From positions 1-64,000 of the forward strand of contig QJWJ01000516.1 in assembly GCA_003235365.1 (NCBI GenBank): a DNA stretch of 64,000 bases, given 5' to 3'. The notes under the pieces were generated by a model. The model ran no database searches. It was not told the origin of the DNA and worked only from the letters and a program-made list of their open reading frames with translations. This DNA is from Deltaproteobacteria bacterium (lineage in GTDB: Bacteria; Myxococcota_A; Polyangia; Polyangiales; Polyangiaceae). Of the stretch, positions 47,467 through 55,942 are shown in pieces; positions within the stretch are counted from its first letter, which is position 1; each line of letters starts with the position of its first letter. The position numbers and the translations under genes were made by a program.

Positions 47467-47612
47467 GCTCGCGCTTCTATCATTTCAACGTGGAGATCTC
47501 TAGCAAGCGGTCGCGGCACAACACCAAAAACGCAGCAACGGACAAGGACACTGTGACGTAGCGCTCGTGACACGATGCGGACACGACTCGACGATGGCGT
47601 GCGCAGGATTAG

Positions 47613-47645
47613 CGCATCGACAATTTTCGATGCGATAAATTTTCG
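47613..47645. promoter_or_regulatory. Inverted repeat in divergent electron-transfer promoter region
   Basis: CGCATCG (47613-47619) and CGATGCG (47628-47634) form an exact inverted repeat with an eight-base AT-rich spacer. A direct repeat AATTTTCG (47622 and 47638, 16 bases apart) overlaps it. This is the most AT-rich patch between the divergent cytochrome and beta-barrel genes, so it is a candidate operator or promoter. No -35/-10 pair was convincing. Confidence 0.45.
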
Positions 47646-47713
47646 CTAGCTGACCGACCCTCGCTTACGTTACTGAATGACTGCGCTGTTCCGTCGGCGC
47701 GCGAGACGGACCC

Positions 47714-49186
47714 ATGGTGAGCGCGCTCTTCAAACGATTGTTCGAGCGGCAAGCGCAAAGCTTGCACCCAAATCGCTCGGAATCAATCCGCTCGAGCTCA
47801 GCGAAACGGGCGCTCGTGGGCCTGGGACTCGCATCTTTTCTCATCACGCCAGCGCGCGCCGAGTGGGGGCTCAACCACGACTCGCCCCCCACGCCGCGAG
47901 TCAACGCGCGTTCCGAAACCACGCTGCGACTTTTTCAGCGCGCACTGTTACCGGGCCCAGGCGGAGCCCTCGTCGCAACCGACACGTTGATACCAATCAC
48001 GGAATACTGGTCGGTCTCGGCTCACGATCTCCCGAGTGCCATCGACGGCGAAAGCCTGAGCGCAGAGCTTTCTGGCTGGGCCAATGGGCAGTTCCTGGAT
48101 CGTGGATACGAAACGCGACTCAACTTCGACATCACGTCCGCATGGGTACGCCAGACGTGGGGCCCTGCGTTCGTTATCCTGGGTCGACAAACAGCGACGG
48201 GGGGCGCCGCCCGCTACGCACGATTCGACGGTGCACGTGGTGGTTTTCGAACGATGCTCACAGGCGCGTGGCGCTTGGGCGCAGAAGCATATGCCGGATA
48301 CACCGTGCTGCCCCGCTGGGACGATCGCCCAGGGTACTACTACCTCGGCGCGACCGCCGACTCCCTCACCATCGATCGCGAAACGTTGGGCGATCCCTCC
48401 AGGGCGGGGAGTTTCCTGTTCGGCGCACGTTCGGAATTGTCGCGCGGCTCCACGTTCTTTGCTGCGCTTTCCTTCCACCAACAGCACGCCGAACGAGCGC
48501 TCGAACGTCGAGATCTGGGCGGATCAGCGTCGCTGGCATTCAGTGAGCAGCTCGACTGGACGGCAGACGTCGTCGTGGACACCGACAGCTGGTGGATCGC
48601 AACAGCGAGAACGTGGCTCGACTTCGTCCCAGCTGAACGGTGGTCGACCAGTGTCGAGTACTTGCATACGGAGCCACGCCTTCTCCTGGCGCGGCAGTCG
48701 GTGTTGAGCGTGTTCGACACGTCAGGCTTCGACGAAGTGGGGCTGAGCGCCACCTACCAACCCTGGTCGCACCTCGACCTCAGCGGGCACGGCTACGTCG
48801 AATGGTATGCGGGCGGGGAGCTCGGCGCCCGAGCTCGCGGGCGTGTGGGCGCGTTCGTCGATCGAGGACGAACGACCCGAATCACTCTCGGGTACTCGCG
48901 GGTTCACCTGGCGAGCGGCGGTTATCACGCACTACGAACGACGCTGAGCAAACGCGTCTTGGTGCCGCTCAGAGTCGTCGGCGAAGTCTACGCCTACTGG
49001 TACGACCGTCCCATCAACGAACGGCACAGCTCCAACGTCTACGCGGCCAACCTCGTCTGGTCGCGCAGCAGCGTCTGGCAGGCAAGCTGGGGCGGTTCAC
49101 TCGCGCAGACACCTTACGCACGCAGTGACCTCCAAACGTTGCTGCGGTTCTCCATCCGAGGCGACTTGTGGCGGGGAACGCGATGA
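47714..49186 (+). CDS. Outer-membrane beta-barrel, candidate porin of an electron conduit
   Basis: 490 residues. A signal-type segment (ALVGLGLASFLITPARA) lies at about residues 33-49. The rest alternates amphipathic strands with aromatic ends, such as FRTMLTGAWRLGAEAYAGYTVLP, WTADVVVDTDSWWIATARTWLDFV and LQTLLRFSIRGDLW, consistent with a 16-22-strand barrel. I see no cysteine. Sequence resemblance to MtrB is not obvious, but the gene overlaps (ATGA) a 12-heme lipoprotein and stands divergent to an MtrC-like cytochrome, as in porin-cytochrome operons. The proposed role is an outer-membrane sleeve through which the 12-heme protein passes electrons. The start ATG 47714 has a weak ribosome site; later starts before the signal are possible. 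Confidence 0.75.
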   Translation: MVSALFKRLFERQAQSLHPNRSESIRSSSAKRALVGLGLASFLITPARAEWGLNHDSPPTPRVNARSETTLRLFQRALLPGPGGALVATDTLIPITEYWSVSAHDLPSAIDGESLSAELSGWANGQFLDRGYETRLNFDITSAWVRQTWGPAFVILGRQTATGGAARYARFDGARGGFRTMLTGAWRLGAEAYAGYTVLPRWDDRPGYYYLGATADSLTIDRETLGDPSRAGSFLFGARSELSRGSTFFAALSFHQQHAERALERRDLGGSASLAFSEQLDWTADVVVDTDSWWIATARTWLDFVPAERWSTSVEYLHTEPRLLLARQSVLSVFDTSGFDEVGLSATYQPWSHLDLSGHGYVEWYAGGELGARARGRVGAFVDRGRTTRITLGYSRVHLASGGYHALRTTLSKRVLVPLRVVGEVYAYWYDRPINERHSSNVYAANLVWSRSSVWQASWGGSLAQTPYARSDLQTLLRFSIRGDLWRGTR

Positions 49187-50337
49187 AGCCTGTCGACCGG
49201 GCCGGCGATTCCGCGCTTGGGCGCGCAGATCGGTGCGCTACCTGGGCGCTGCTGGTGGCCGTCATCTTGTCAGCGCTGCTCGCGTGCCACGAACGGCCCA
49301 ACACGCGCTTTCCCCACGAATTGCATCTGGCCAAGCTCGACTGCGGCGCCCCGGGAAAACCTGAATGCCTGACTTGCAGCAGTTGCCATCGGGAGTATTC
49401 GCTCCGAACCGCGCCGGAGCCACAGGGCACGCTTCTCGCCGAGTCGACACACGTCGTCGAGTTGAAAGGACGGCCACCCCGCAGACCTGCGGTCGAGCGC
49501 TGCGAAGGGTGTCACCGCGATCAATCGGCGGCGCTGCTCGCACGCTCCGCGCGCCGTGAACTCGAGCCCACGCCAATTGCCCATGGCATTCGCTTCGATC
49601 ATCAGCGACATCTGAAGATGGACGCGATCTTGGGGCAATGCGTGCCCTGCCACAGCGGTGCGGTCCGCGACTCCAGCGAGTTGTTCCCTCCAATGGCTCG
49701 TTGCTTCGAATGCCACGAGCACGAACGACAGTTCGCAGAGGCCAAGTGTGAACCTTGTCATGCGCCCGGTGAGGTCGAGCAGCTGATTCCGCGCACGTTT
49801 CTGGCCCACGACCAAACGTTCGCGCGACACCACGGAAACGACGCCCTGCGCGACGCCCAACTGTGCAACTCCTGCCACACCCAACAGCAGTGTGACGACT
49901 GTCACGCGATGAACCAGCGCAGCCTCGTCGAGTTGCGACGCCCCGATGCCATCGAACGACAGTTCACCCATCCCGGTGACTTTCTGACCCGGCACGCGCT
50001 CGAAGCGCGCTCTCAGCCAGGCAAATGCCTCACGTGCCACGATGCTCCGAGCTGTGACAGCTGCCACCTCGAGCGCGGAGTCAGCGCCAATGCGCTGGGC
50101 GCCATCAACCCTCATCCACCGGGCTGGGCTACGGGCAACCCCGCCTCACTGAACTTTCACGGTCGGGCCGCGCGACGAGACTTGCTGTCTTGTGTGGGTT
50201 GTCACGACCAAGGTCCTGCCACCAACTGCATCACCTGTCATCAAGTCGGAGGTCGCGGCGGCAACCCCCATCCGCGCGGTACGTGGACGGCGCGCCCCGA
50301 CGACAGACGCATGTGCCGGTACTGCCATGTCCGCTGA
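49183..50337 (+). CDS. 12-heme c-type cytochrome lipoprotein
   Basis: 384 residues from ATG 49183, in an ATGA overlap with the beta-barrel gene. The signal ends in a lipobox (VILSALLAC). Twelve CxxCH motifs are spread from about residue 63 to the C-terminus, which ends CRYCHVR. Many extra His residues (FDHQRHL, FTHPGDF) can supply distal ligands. The tail motif group CEGCH, CVPCH, CFECH resembles cytochrome c7/c3-like repeats. It is similar in size to decaheme MtrA (about 333 residues), the periplasmic partner inserted in MtrB, and its gene is coupled to a barrel gene in the same way. Predicted role: transfer across the outer membrane. The next gene overlaps it by 11 bases. Confidence 0.92.
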   Translation: MKPVDRAGDSALGRADRCATWALLVAVILSALLACHERPNTRFPHELHLAKLDCGAPGKPECLTCSSCHREYSLRTAPEPQGTLLAESTHVVELKGRPPRRPAVERCEGCHRDQSAALLARSARRELEPTPIAHGIRFDHQRHLKMDAILGQCVPCHSGAVRDSSELFPPMARCFECHEHERQFAEAKCEPCHAPGEVEQLIPRTFLAHDQTFARHHGNDALRDAQLCNSCHTQQQCDDCHAMNQRSLVELRRPDAIERQFTHPGDFLTRHALEARSQPGKCLTCHDAPSCDSCHLERGVSANALGAINPHPPGWATGNPASLNFHGRAARRDLLSCVGCHDQGPATNCITCHQVGGRGGNPHPRGTWTARPDDRRMCRYCHVR

Positions 50338-52099
50338 ACGCCCTCACTCCGCTCGCGCCAGTTCGAAAGCGCTCACGCCAAGGGGCAGGTCGTGTCGGAG
50401 TGCGCTGGCATGGGCGTTTCGCCCCGCGGCTGCCGCAGTTTTGCTCGTGACGTTCAGCAGCTGCCTACAGCGCCGAGACGATGACACCAGTGCTCGCCAG
50501 AATCAGTGCACACAGTGCCACGGCAGTGCTGATCCCGACACCGACGCCTTGACCGCATCGGCGCCGGGCGCCGATCTGAAGGGGAACACGGGTGTTCGTT
50601 ACCCTGGAGTCGGCTCCCACGCCCTTCACTTGATTGCTACCGAGACGCATGCCGCGGTCTCTTGTGAACAGTGCCACGTCGTTCCTGAAGAAAACGACGC
50701 GCCAGACCACTACGACACGCCGCCACCCGCCGAGCTGGTGTTCGGCAAGCTCGCGCAGGCAGGAGATGGCCCCGCCCCCCGCTACGACTTTCAGTCTCAG
50801 CGCTGTTCGAACACCTACTGTCACGGCCGTGCATCGGGAGTGTGGACACTACCCAAGCCGGCGGAAGAAACTTGCGGCAGTTGCCACGATTTGCCGCCAC
50901 CGTCACCTCACCCACGAGCAGACGACTGCTCGACCTGTCACGGCGAGGTCATCGACGAAAAGCGCCGCTTCATCAACCCGGCGCTGCACGTCGATGGCAC
51001 GATCCAACAGGAGGAGCCAAAGTGCGGCGCCTGTCACGGTCACGATGACGATCCCGCCCCTCCGCCAGATCTCTCTGGGCAACTCGATCCCTCCGCGTCG
51101 GGTGTCGGCGCGCACACGGCTCACCTGACGGGCGGTGCCAACAGCCGCGCCCTGGCGTGTGAAGAATGCCACCCAGTGCCAAACGAGGTCCGCGCCGACG
51201 GTCACCTCGACGGCAACGGGGTCCAAGTTCGTTTCGCAGGCGGAGCTCAAGCGACTGCCGACGCTCTCACCCGAGCGACCTGGCATCGCCAAAGCGCGAC
51301 GTGTAGCGGCACCTGGTGCCACGGACCAAACAACGACGACTCCGCCAGCCCCGCTTGGACCAGAGCGGGAACGTTGGCCTGTGATGGTTGCCACGGGATG
51401 CCACCAGCCGCGCCCCACCCCGTCGTAGAGAACTGCAGCCTCTGCCACAGCCCCGTTGTCGCCACGGACGACGAAGGACAGCTGCGGATCGCCGAACGCT
51501 CCCTGCACGTCGACGGAGTCGTTCAGGTGAACGACAAGACCGAGGGCGATTGCGCATCGTGCCACGGGACCAGCGAGATGCAGGGGGCTCCTCCTCGCGA
51601 TACGTTGGGCAACGAACGAACGACGGCGCGTGGTGTTGGAGCCCATGAGGCTCATCTCGTCACGAGCGGCCGGGCGCGCTCGCTTCAGTGCGAGGAATGC
51701 CACGCCGTGCCGACTTCGACCACATCACCGGGCCACATCGATACGCTCCTCCCCGCCGAAGTGACGTTTGCAGGCGTGGCCCGAGCGTTTCGAGCCGCCC
51801 CCCGCTACGACTCGGGTAAGTGCTCGGGTACGTTCTGCCACGGCGGCAGTTTCGTGGGCGGGCGCCCCTCTGGTGGCACGCACACCTCGCCGGACTGGAC
51901 CATCGTCGACGGAAGCCAAGTCACTTGCGACAGCTGCCACGGCATGCCGCCACCTGCGCCACACCCCGACGATGCTTCATGCGGCGACTGCCACAAGAAC
52001 ATCGATGGGTCCGACGAATTCACACATCCCGAACGCCACGTCGATGGCGAGGTTACGTTCTTCCTCAGTCGCGAGGACGCGGCCAACGCCGCGCAATGA
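50327..52099 (+). CDS. Multiheme lipoprotein with CX4CH/CX2CH repeats (15 motifs)
   Basis: 590 residues from ATG 50327. A signal with lipobox (VLLVTFSSC) is preceded by a long polar N-region of about 40 residues. Twelve CxxCH and three CX4CH motifs (CSNTYCH, CSGTWCH, CSGTFCH near residues 159, 325 and 499) are present. Each CX4CH is followed by a CxxCH with a Pro-rich tail (CDGCHGMPPAAPHP type), the arrangement of the Geobacter CxxxxCH/CXXCH domain family (TIGR01904). Three internal repeats of about 170 residues are visible, each containing GVGAHxAHL, CEECHxVP and SLHVDG-type motifs. Such proteins are linked to metal reduction in Geobacter; the CX4CH sites may bind heme with unusual attachment. 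Confidence 0.92.
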   Translation: MSAERPHSARASSKALTPRGRSCRSALAWAFRPAAAAVLLVTFSSCLQRRDDDTSARQNQCTQCHGSADPDTDALTASAPGADLKGNTGVRYPGVGSHALHLIATETHAAVSCEQCHVVPEENDAPDHYDTPPPAELVFGKLAQAGDGPAPRYDFQSQRCSNTYCHGRASGVWTLPKPAEETCGSCHDLPPPSPHPRADDCSTCHGEVIDEKRRFINPALHVDGTIQQEEPKCGACHGHDDDPAPPPDLSGQLDPSASGVGAHTAHLTGGANSRALACEECHPVPNEVRADGHLDGNGVQVRFAGGAQATADALTRATWHRQSATCSGTWCHGPNNDDSASPAWTRAGTLACDGCHGMPPAAPHPVVENCSLCHSPVVATDDEGQLRIAERSLHVDGVVQVNDKTEGDCASCHGTSEMQGAPPRDTLGNERTTARGVGAHEAHLVTSGRARSLQCEECHAVPTSTTSPGHIDTLLPAEVTFAGVARAFRAAPRYDSGKCSGTFCHGGSFVGGRPSGGTHTSPDWTIVDGSQVTCDSCHGMPPPAPHPDDASCGDCHKNIDGSDEFTHPERHVDGEVTFFLSREDAANAAQ

Positions 52100-52369
52100 A
52101 CACGACAATTAGTCAAACCTCGCTAGTTGGTTTTGATTGTCTGAAGTGGCACTCATCGTTCCGTTCGCCACACGCCCTCAACGCGTTTCCCCGCAACGTT
52201 GACTAGTTTCCACCCCGCAACTTTGCTGCCCGTCCTGAGCCACTGCAACTGAACGACAAATGTTCGGCAATTGGTCGACGATTTTACCTGTGGCAGCCAT
52301 GCGCCTCGGGGGGCGTCCGTAATGGGAAGAAGCGCTCCAACCGATCGGGATGCGACGCGAAGGACTCTC

Positions 52370-52912
52370 ATGAACGACAGCTCGAGATTCGACGGCCCCA
52401 CCTCACTCGCCGAAGACACGTTCGGCGCGACAGCGACTGGCGGGAACGCGCTACCAGTGACGCCACTGCAGCGCTTGTGCATCGGCTTCTGTGGGGACAC
52501 CACGGATTGTCGGGCTGTGGCCCTGGTCGATCTGGTCGACCAGCACCTGATCGCGGCCCATCAGCGCCCGGGCCTGAACGACGCACTCCGCTGGAGTAGT
52601 GTCGTCCGCGTTGCTGTCGGGATGTTTGCTTCGGAGGCGACGCGACTGAGCCTCGCGGCTAGGAACGGCACGAAGCATGACACGGGCGTCGCACAGCGAC
52701 TGATGCTCGCGTCGGGAACGATGACGCACTTCTTTCAACTCTTCGAAACGGAACGCGTGGTCTTGGTCAGCACCTCCGGCGCGCAAGTCGACGGTGACGC
52801 GATGTGGACCCAGATACAAGCCGTCACCCCGCACTTCAGAATCGCCCTGGCCAATCGCCGTCATCCAGAAACGGGCAAGGTCCCCCTACCGCCAGAGCGG
52901 CAATCATGTTGA
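52370..52912 (+). CDS. Unrecognised 180-residue protein
   Basis: 180 residues from ATG 52370, preceded by AAGGA at five bases. There is no signal peptide, membrane helix or heme motif. The sequence is a mix of helices and strands (CRAVALVDLVDQHLIAAHQ; LMLASGTMTHFFQLFETERVVLVSTSG), of a size seen in small sensory or regulatory domains. No family was recognised. It lies inside the cytochrome locus, 270 bases after the 15-motif gene, and ends in the first bases of a dispersed repeat. It could be a cytoplasmic regulator or unrelated. Confidence 0.6.
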   Translation: MNDSSRFDGPTSLAEDTFGATATGGNALPVTPLQRLCIGFCGDTTDCRAVALVDLVDQHLIAAHQRPGLNDALRWSSVVRVAVGMFASEATRLSLAARNGTKHDTGVAQRLMLASGTMTHFFQLFETERVVLVSTSGAQVDGDAMWTQIQAVTPHFRIALANRRHPETGKVPLPPERQSC

Positions 52913-53046
52913 TTGCCGCGACAAATCAACAACCTAGAGCTGCGAGCAAGAGTGCCCGAACATGGCCCCGAAAAACGCCCCCACCCCCGCTGGGGCGATT
53001 CTTCTGGGCATTTCCGTGCACTGGCAAGCTGATCGGTGCTCTGGGC
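52911..53046 (+). repeat. Dispersed hairpin-containing repeat, copy A
   Basis: About 135 bases match, with scattered differences, the reverse complement of 62370-62510. Near-identical blocks include gcgacaaatcaa and the core ggccccgaaaaacgccc, cacccccgctggggcgatt. The core folds into a hairpin (gaaaaacgccc pairing with ggggcgattctt). It starts at the 3' end of the unknown 180-residue gene and lies in front of the end of the 27-heme gene. Confidence 0.8.
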
Positions 53047-53088
53047 GTCTGAGCTGATCGAGCCAACGGGTCCGCCTCAGCACGCGAT

Positions 53089-54963
53089 TCACAATCCCGC
53101 GAATGGGTGACAGCTCGAACAACTAACCGCGTCAGGGTAATGATTTACCTGCTGAGTGTGACAACTCAAACAGGTACCTCGCTGGTCTGGCAAGCTCTTC
53201 TGGTGACCGGAGTGGCATTGGTTGCACTGGGCGTGATGTGGAGCCTTGTGCAGAGCTGGCAGTTCTTTTCGCTGATGGCAGGAGGTGCAGGGAGGCGGCA
53301 TGGCAGGCCCCGACGACGGCCCATGCGCTCGATGACACTGGCCACAGCCGCCCTGCAACTGGCCGTGCAATCCCGCACTCTGAACCTGGTGGCACGAGTC
53401 ACAGGATGTTGCCGGGAGCTGTCTACCCGAATGCCCCTCGTGACACCGACCGCACTGTTGGTGGCCAGCGGGGGCGGTGCTGAACTCGAGGGCGTGGCAG
53501 TCAGCGCACGCTTTGACACCGGTACCGGAATGTGGCTCGTGACAGTCGGCGCAAGACGCATGGCCCGGACGAACACCAACCGACACTCTGTCGTGACACT
53601 CGGAACAGCTCCGTGCCGGCATCCCCAACTGGTGAACATCTCCAGCATGACACCCCTTGCACTGGGCGTGTCCCGATACGCCCCCGACCAACTCACGTTC
53701 CCGCGAGTGGCAAGACTCGCAGACCTCGCCTCCGAACACGTCGTGACGAAAGTGATGGGGGCGGTGACAACTGACGCACTGCAGGCCCGCTGCGTGACTC
53801 ACGCCGTCGTGGACGGACTGCTCGTGGCAATTGCTGCACGGCACGGCAACGTCACCGTGTGCATCGGCTCCGTGTGAGGAGCCGAGCGCCGCGCTCGTTG
53901 CGTGAATGCGATGGCAAGTGCCGCACTCGGTGGCTCGAGGTGCGGGTGGGTGATCGTTGCCCAGGTCGCGATGACAGTTGGCACACGACGTGCTGGCACC
54001 ACCGACAGCGTGGGGCGCGTGGCAGTTGCCGCATGCGGCATGGGCCGGACCTTTCGACGCACCGAGGGTATGAACCTGTTGATGGCACGAAGTGCACGCC
54101 AGCGCGCTTTGCCTGTCGAAGCGGTGAGCCTGATGGCACGTCGTGCAAGCGTCGTGTCCCGGTTCGAAGACAGCCGTAGCGGGGATCGCCGGCTGCGTTC
54201 TCCCATGACATTCGGCGCATTCGAGGGCGGCAAGCGCCTTGGACGCATGCATTTTCGAGTGGCAGGTCGTGCACTCACTGACGGCCAGCGTCGAGTCACC
54301 ATGGTTGCGTTCGATACCAGCGTGGCAGGTTTCGCACGCTGCCGGCCGCGCCAGCGATTCTCCGTGCGGTGTGTGGCATTGGCTACAATCCGCAAAGCGA
54401 TGGGTCTTGAGGGCGGCGGGATCGTCAGCATCGACCCCGTGACAGCGCGTGCAGTGTTGCCAAGCTTCGGTACGGGGCCGCGGCCCCGCGTCAGGTGACG
54501 CCAGTGGCTCGCGCTTGGCATGCATCTGCGACGGCGGCGCCATTTTCGCCAGAGCGGCTGCACTCGGGGCGAATTGGTGACAGTCCATGCAGTCCGACGG
54601 AGAGCCGGGCCCGCGAGTGGCCGCGGCTTCGTCGAGCGCGTGCCGGATGGCCCCTTGTTCCGCGTGACACGACACGCAACGGTCGGGATGCGGCTTGTCG
54701 AAGGTCGTCGCGGCAACTCCGGGCGAATTCCCGAGCGAATGGCACGCAGAACACTGGATCTGCTTGGTCGTGACGTGGGCGCGATGACCGGGTGTATCGC
54801 GTGCCACGAGCCACGCCGCTTGTACGGAGACGCGCTTGTCCGAAGGCGGCGCTTGCTGATGTTGCTCGGAATCTGAGCCATCGCGACCGCAGGACGCGAC
54901 CGCGCCGACGAGGATCCCCACTGCAAGAAGCCAGTTTGGTAAGCGAGGCGCAGCCGTCGTCAC
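53089..54963 (-). CDS. 27-heme c-type cytochrome lipoprotein
   Basis: 624 residues. The signal ends in a lipobox (GILVGAVASC). I count 27 CxxCH motifs from about residue 71 to the end, on average one per 21 residues, with hardly any other domain. Local units such as CGNCHAPHAVGG, CVSCHRPHHFRH, CADCHEPHSG and CGQCHRAHG repeat, suggesting growth by internal duplication, and the doublecysteine-histidine spacing resembles doubled-CXXCH (Paired_CXXCH) domains. A protein this dense in heme can act as a molecular wire or electron store in the periplasm. It is divergent from the NapC-like gene. Extended heme chains of this type are known in Geobacter and relatives. Confidence 0.94.
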   Translation of the reverse strand: MTTAAPRLPNWLLAVGILVGAVASCGRDGSDSEQHQQAPPSDKRVSVQAAWLVARDTPGHRAHVTTKQIQCSACHSLGNSPGVAATTFDKPHPDRCVSCHAEQGAIRHALDEAAATRGPGSPSDCMDCHQFAPSAAALAKMAPPSQMHAKREPLASPDAGPRPRTEAWQHCTRCHGVDADDPAALKTHRFADCSQCHTPHGESLARPAACETCHAGIERNHGDSTLAVSECTTCHSKMHASKALAALECAECHGRTQPAIPATAVFEPGHDACTTCHQAHRFDRQSALACTSCHQQVHTLGASKGPAHAACGNCHAPHAVGGASTSCANCHRDLGNDHPPAPRATECGTCHRIHATSAALGSSHGADAHGDVAVPCSNCHEQSVHDGVSHAAGLQCVSCHRPHHFRHDVFGGEVCESCHSRERELVGGVSGHAQCKGCHAGDVHQLGMPARSCSECHDRVSVGVRPGHASCADCHEPHSGTGVKACADCHALEFSTAPAGHQQCGRCHEGHSGRQLPATSCDSCHQVQSAGLHGQLQGGCGQCHRAHGPSSGPAMPPPCTSCHQRKELPALHKAPHHAQCNQCHSGHQKSLPDQRGTCLSCHTQQVNHYPDAVSCSSCHPFAGL

Positions 54964-55060
54964 GCCGTGCAGCCTACCCCGCCTCGCGTTTCGATGGCGT
55001 CACTTCAACGTCGCGCCGAGCATCCAGCACCGCTTTTCGAAGCCCCCCGAACCAGCAACC

Positions 55061-55097
55061 GCGCAAAGTTGGCGCAACCCGCGCAACACTCGCGCAG
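55061..55097. promoter_or_regulatory. Phased GCGCA(A/G) repeats between divergent cytochrome genes
   Basis: Four copies of GCGCAA/GCGCAG begin at 55061, 55072, 55081 and 55092, spaced 11, 9 and 11 bases, close to one DNA turn each. They lie in the 217-base gap between the divergent 27-heme and NapC-like genes. A repeated regulator site is possible; chance is not excluded in GC-rich DNA. Confidence 0.35.
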
Positions 55098-55180
55098 ACA
55101 GGACAACCCGCGCCGCGACGCTCGCGTCGACAGCAGTTTGCGGATAGGTTCTGGTCCGTCGCACGAACGGATCGACCGCC

Positions 55181-55942
55181 ATGGCCATCGACAGTATCGA
55201 CACCGCCCCAATCACGCTGCTCGGCTTCGCCTGCGTCGTTTGCGCGCTGATCGCCGCGGGTATCCTCATGCATTTCCTGATCCGTCGACCCGCGCTGACA
55301 CTCCCGACGAAACTGCGCCTCGCGCTGGGGTTCGGCGTTTTCCCGCTGCTCGCAGCTGCGGCGAATACCGCAGACGGCATGCACGCAACGACTGAGCGAA
55401 AGTTCTGCGGGTCTTGTCACGTGATGGAGATGCACGTTGCCGACGCAGAGGATCCGGACAGCTCATCCCTCGCCTCCCGTCACGCCCGCAACCCGTTCTT
55501 CGGCGACCGCAACTGCTACGTGTGTCACGCGGACTACGGCATGCTTGGCTACCCCTTGACGAAACTCAACGGGATGAAACACGTGCTCGCCTACTACACG
55601 GAAGGGTTTCTCGACGAGACCGTCGAACAAGCGATATCTCGCATTCACCTGTACAAACCCTACGACAACGACAACTGCATGCAGTGCCACTCGGGCACGC
55701 TCCCGCGCTGGCGGAAGGTCCCCGAGCACGTATCCTTGGAGCCACAGCTTCAGGACAACTCCGTCAGCTGTGCGAGCACCGGTTGCCACGGCGTGGCCCA
55801 CCCGTTCAGCAAGCCAGCAAACGCCGACACCGCGCGAAGCGACCTCGGTCGACTTCTCGATGAAGCGCCGGGTCGTATCGCGAAGGCGCGCAGGCAGGGT
55901 ATCTCGACGATCGACCTCGAGATCGAAGGTGGTCGGCGATGA
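55181..55942 (+). CDS. NapC/NirT-family tetraheme cytochrome, inner-membrane quinol dehydrogenase
   Basis: 253 residues with two N-terminal membrane helices (about 12-33 and 43-62). Heme motifs are CGSCH at 76-80, followed by Val-Met as in the CxxCHxM first heme of NrfH/NapC, CYVCH at 112-116, CMQCH near 165 and CASTGCH, a CX4CH type, near 196. Segments NPFFGDRNCYVCH and GMLGYPLTKLNGMKHVLAYY fit the NapC family. Members such as CymA take electrons from menaquinol and pass them to periplasmic cytochromes. Here it would feed the multiheme lipoproteins. It has an extra helix at the N-terminus compared with CymA. It overlaps (ATGA) the next small membrane protein. Confidence 0.93.
   Translation: MAIDSIDTAPITLLGFACVVCALIAAGILMHFLIRRPALTLPTKLRLALGFGVFPLLAAAANTADGMHATTERKFCGSCHVMEMHVADAEDPDSSSLASRHARNPFFGDRNCYVCHADYGMLGYPLTKLNGMKHVLAYYTEGFLDETVEQAISRIHLYKPYDNDNCMQCHSGTLPRWRKVPEHVSLEPQLQDNSVSCASTGCHGVAHPFSKPANADTARSDLGRLLDEAPGRIAKARRQGISTIDLEIEGGRR

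Noticed and set aside
52141-52170. TGGCAC-containing sequence as a sigma-54 promoter before the 180-residue gene
   Set aside because: The required GC element does not occur ten bases after the GG.
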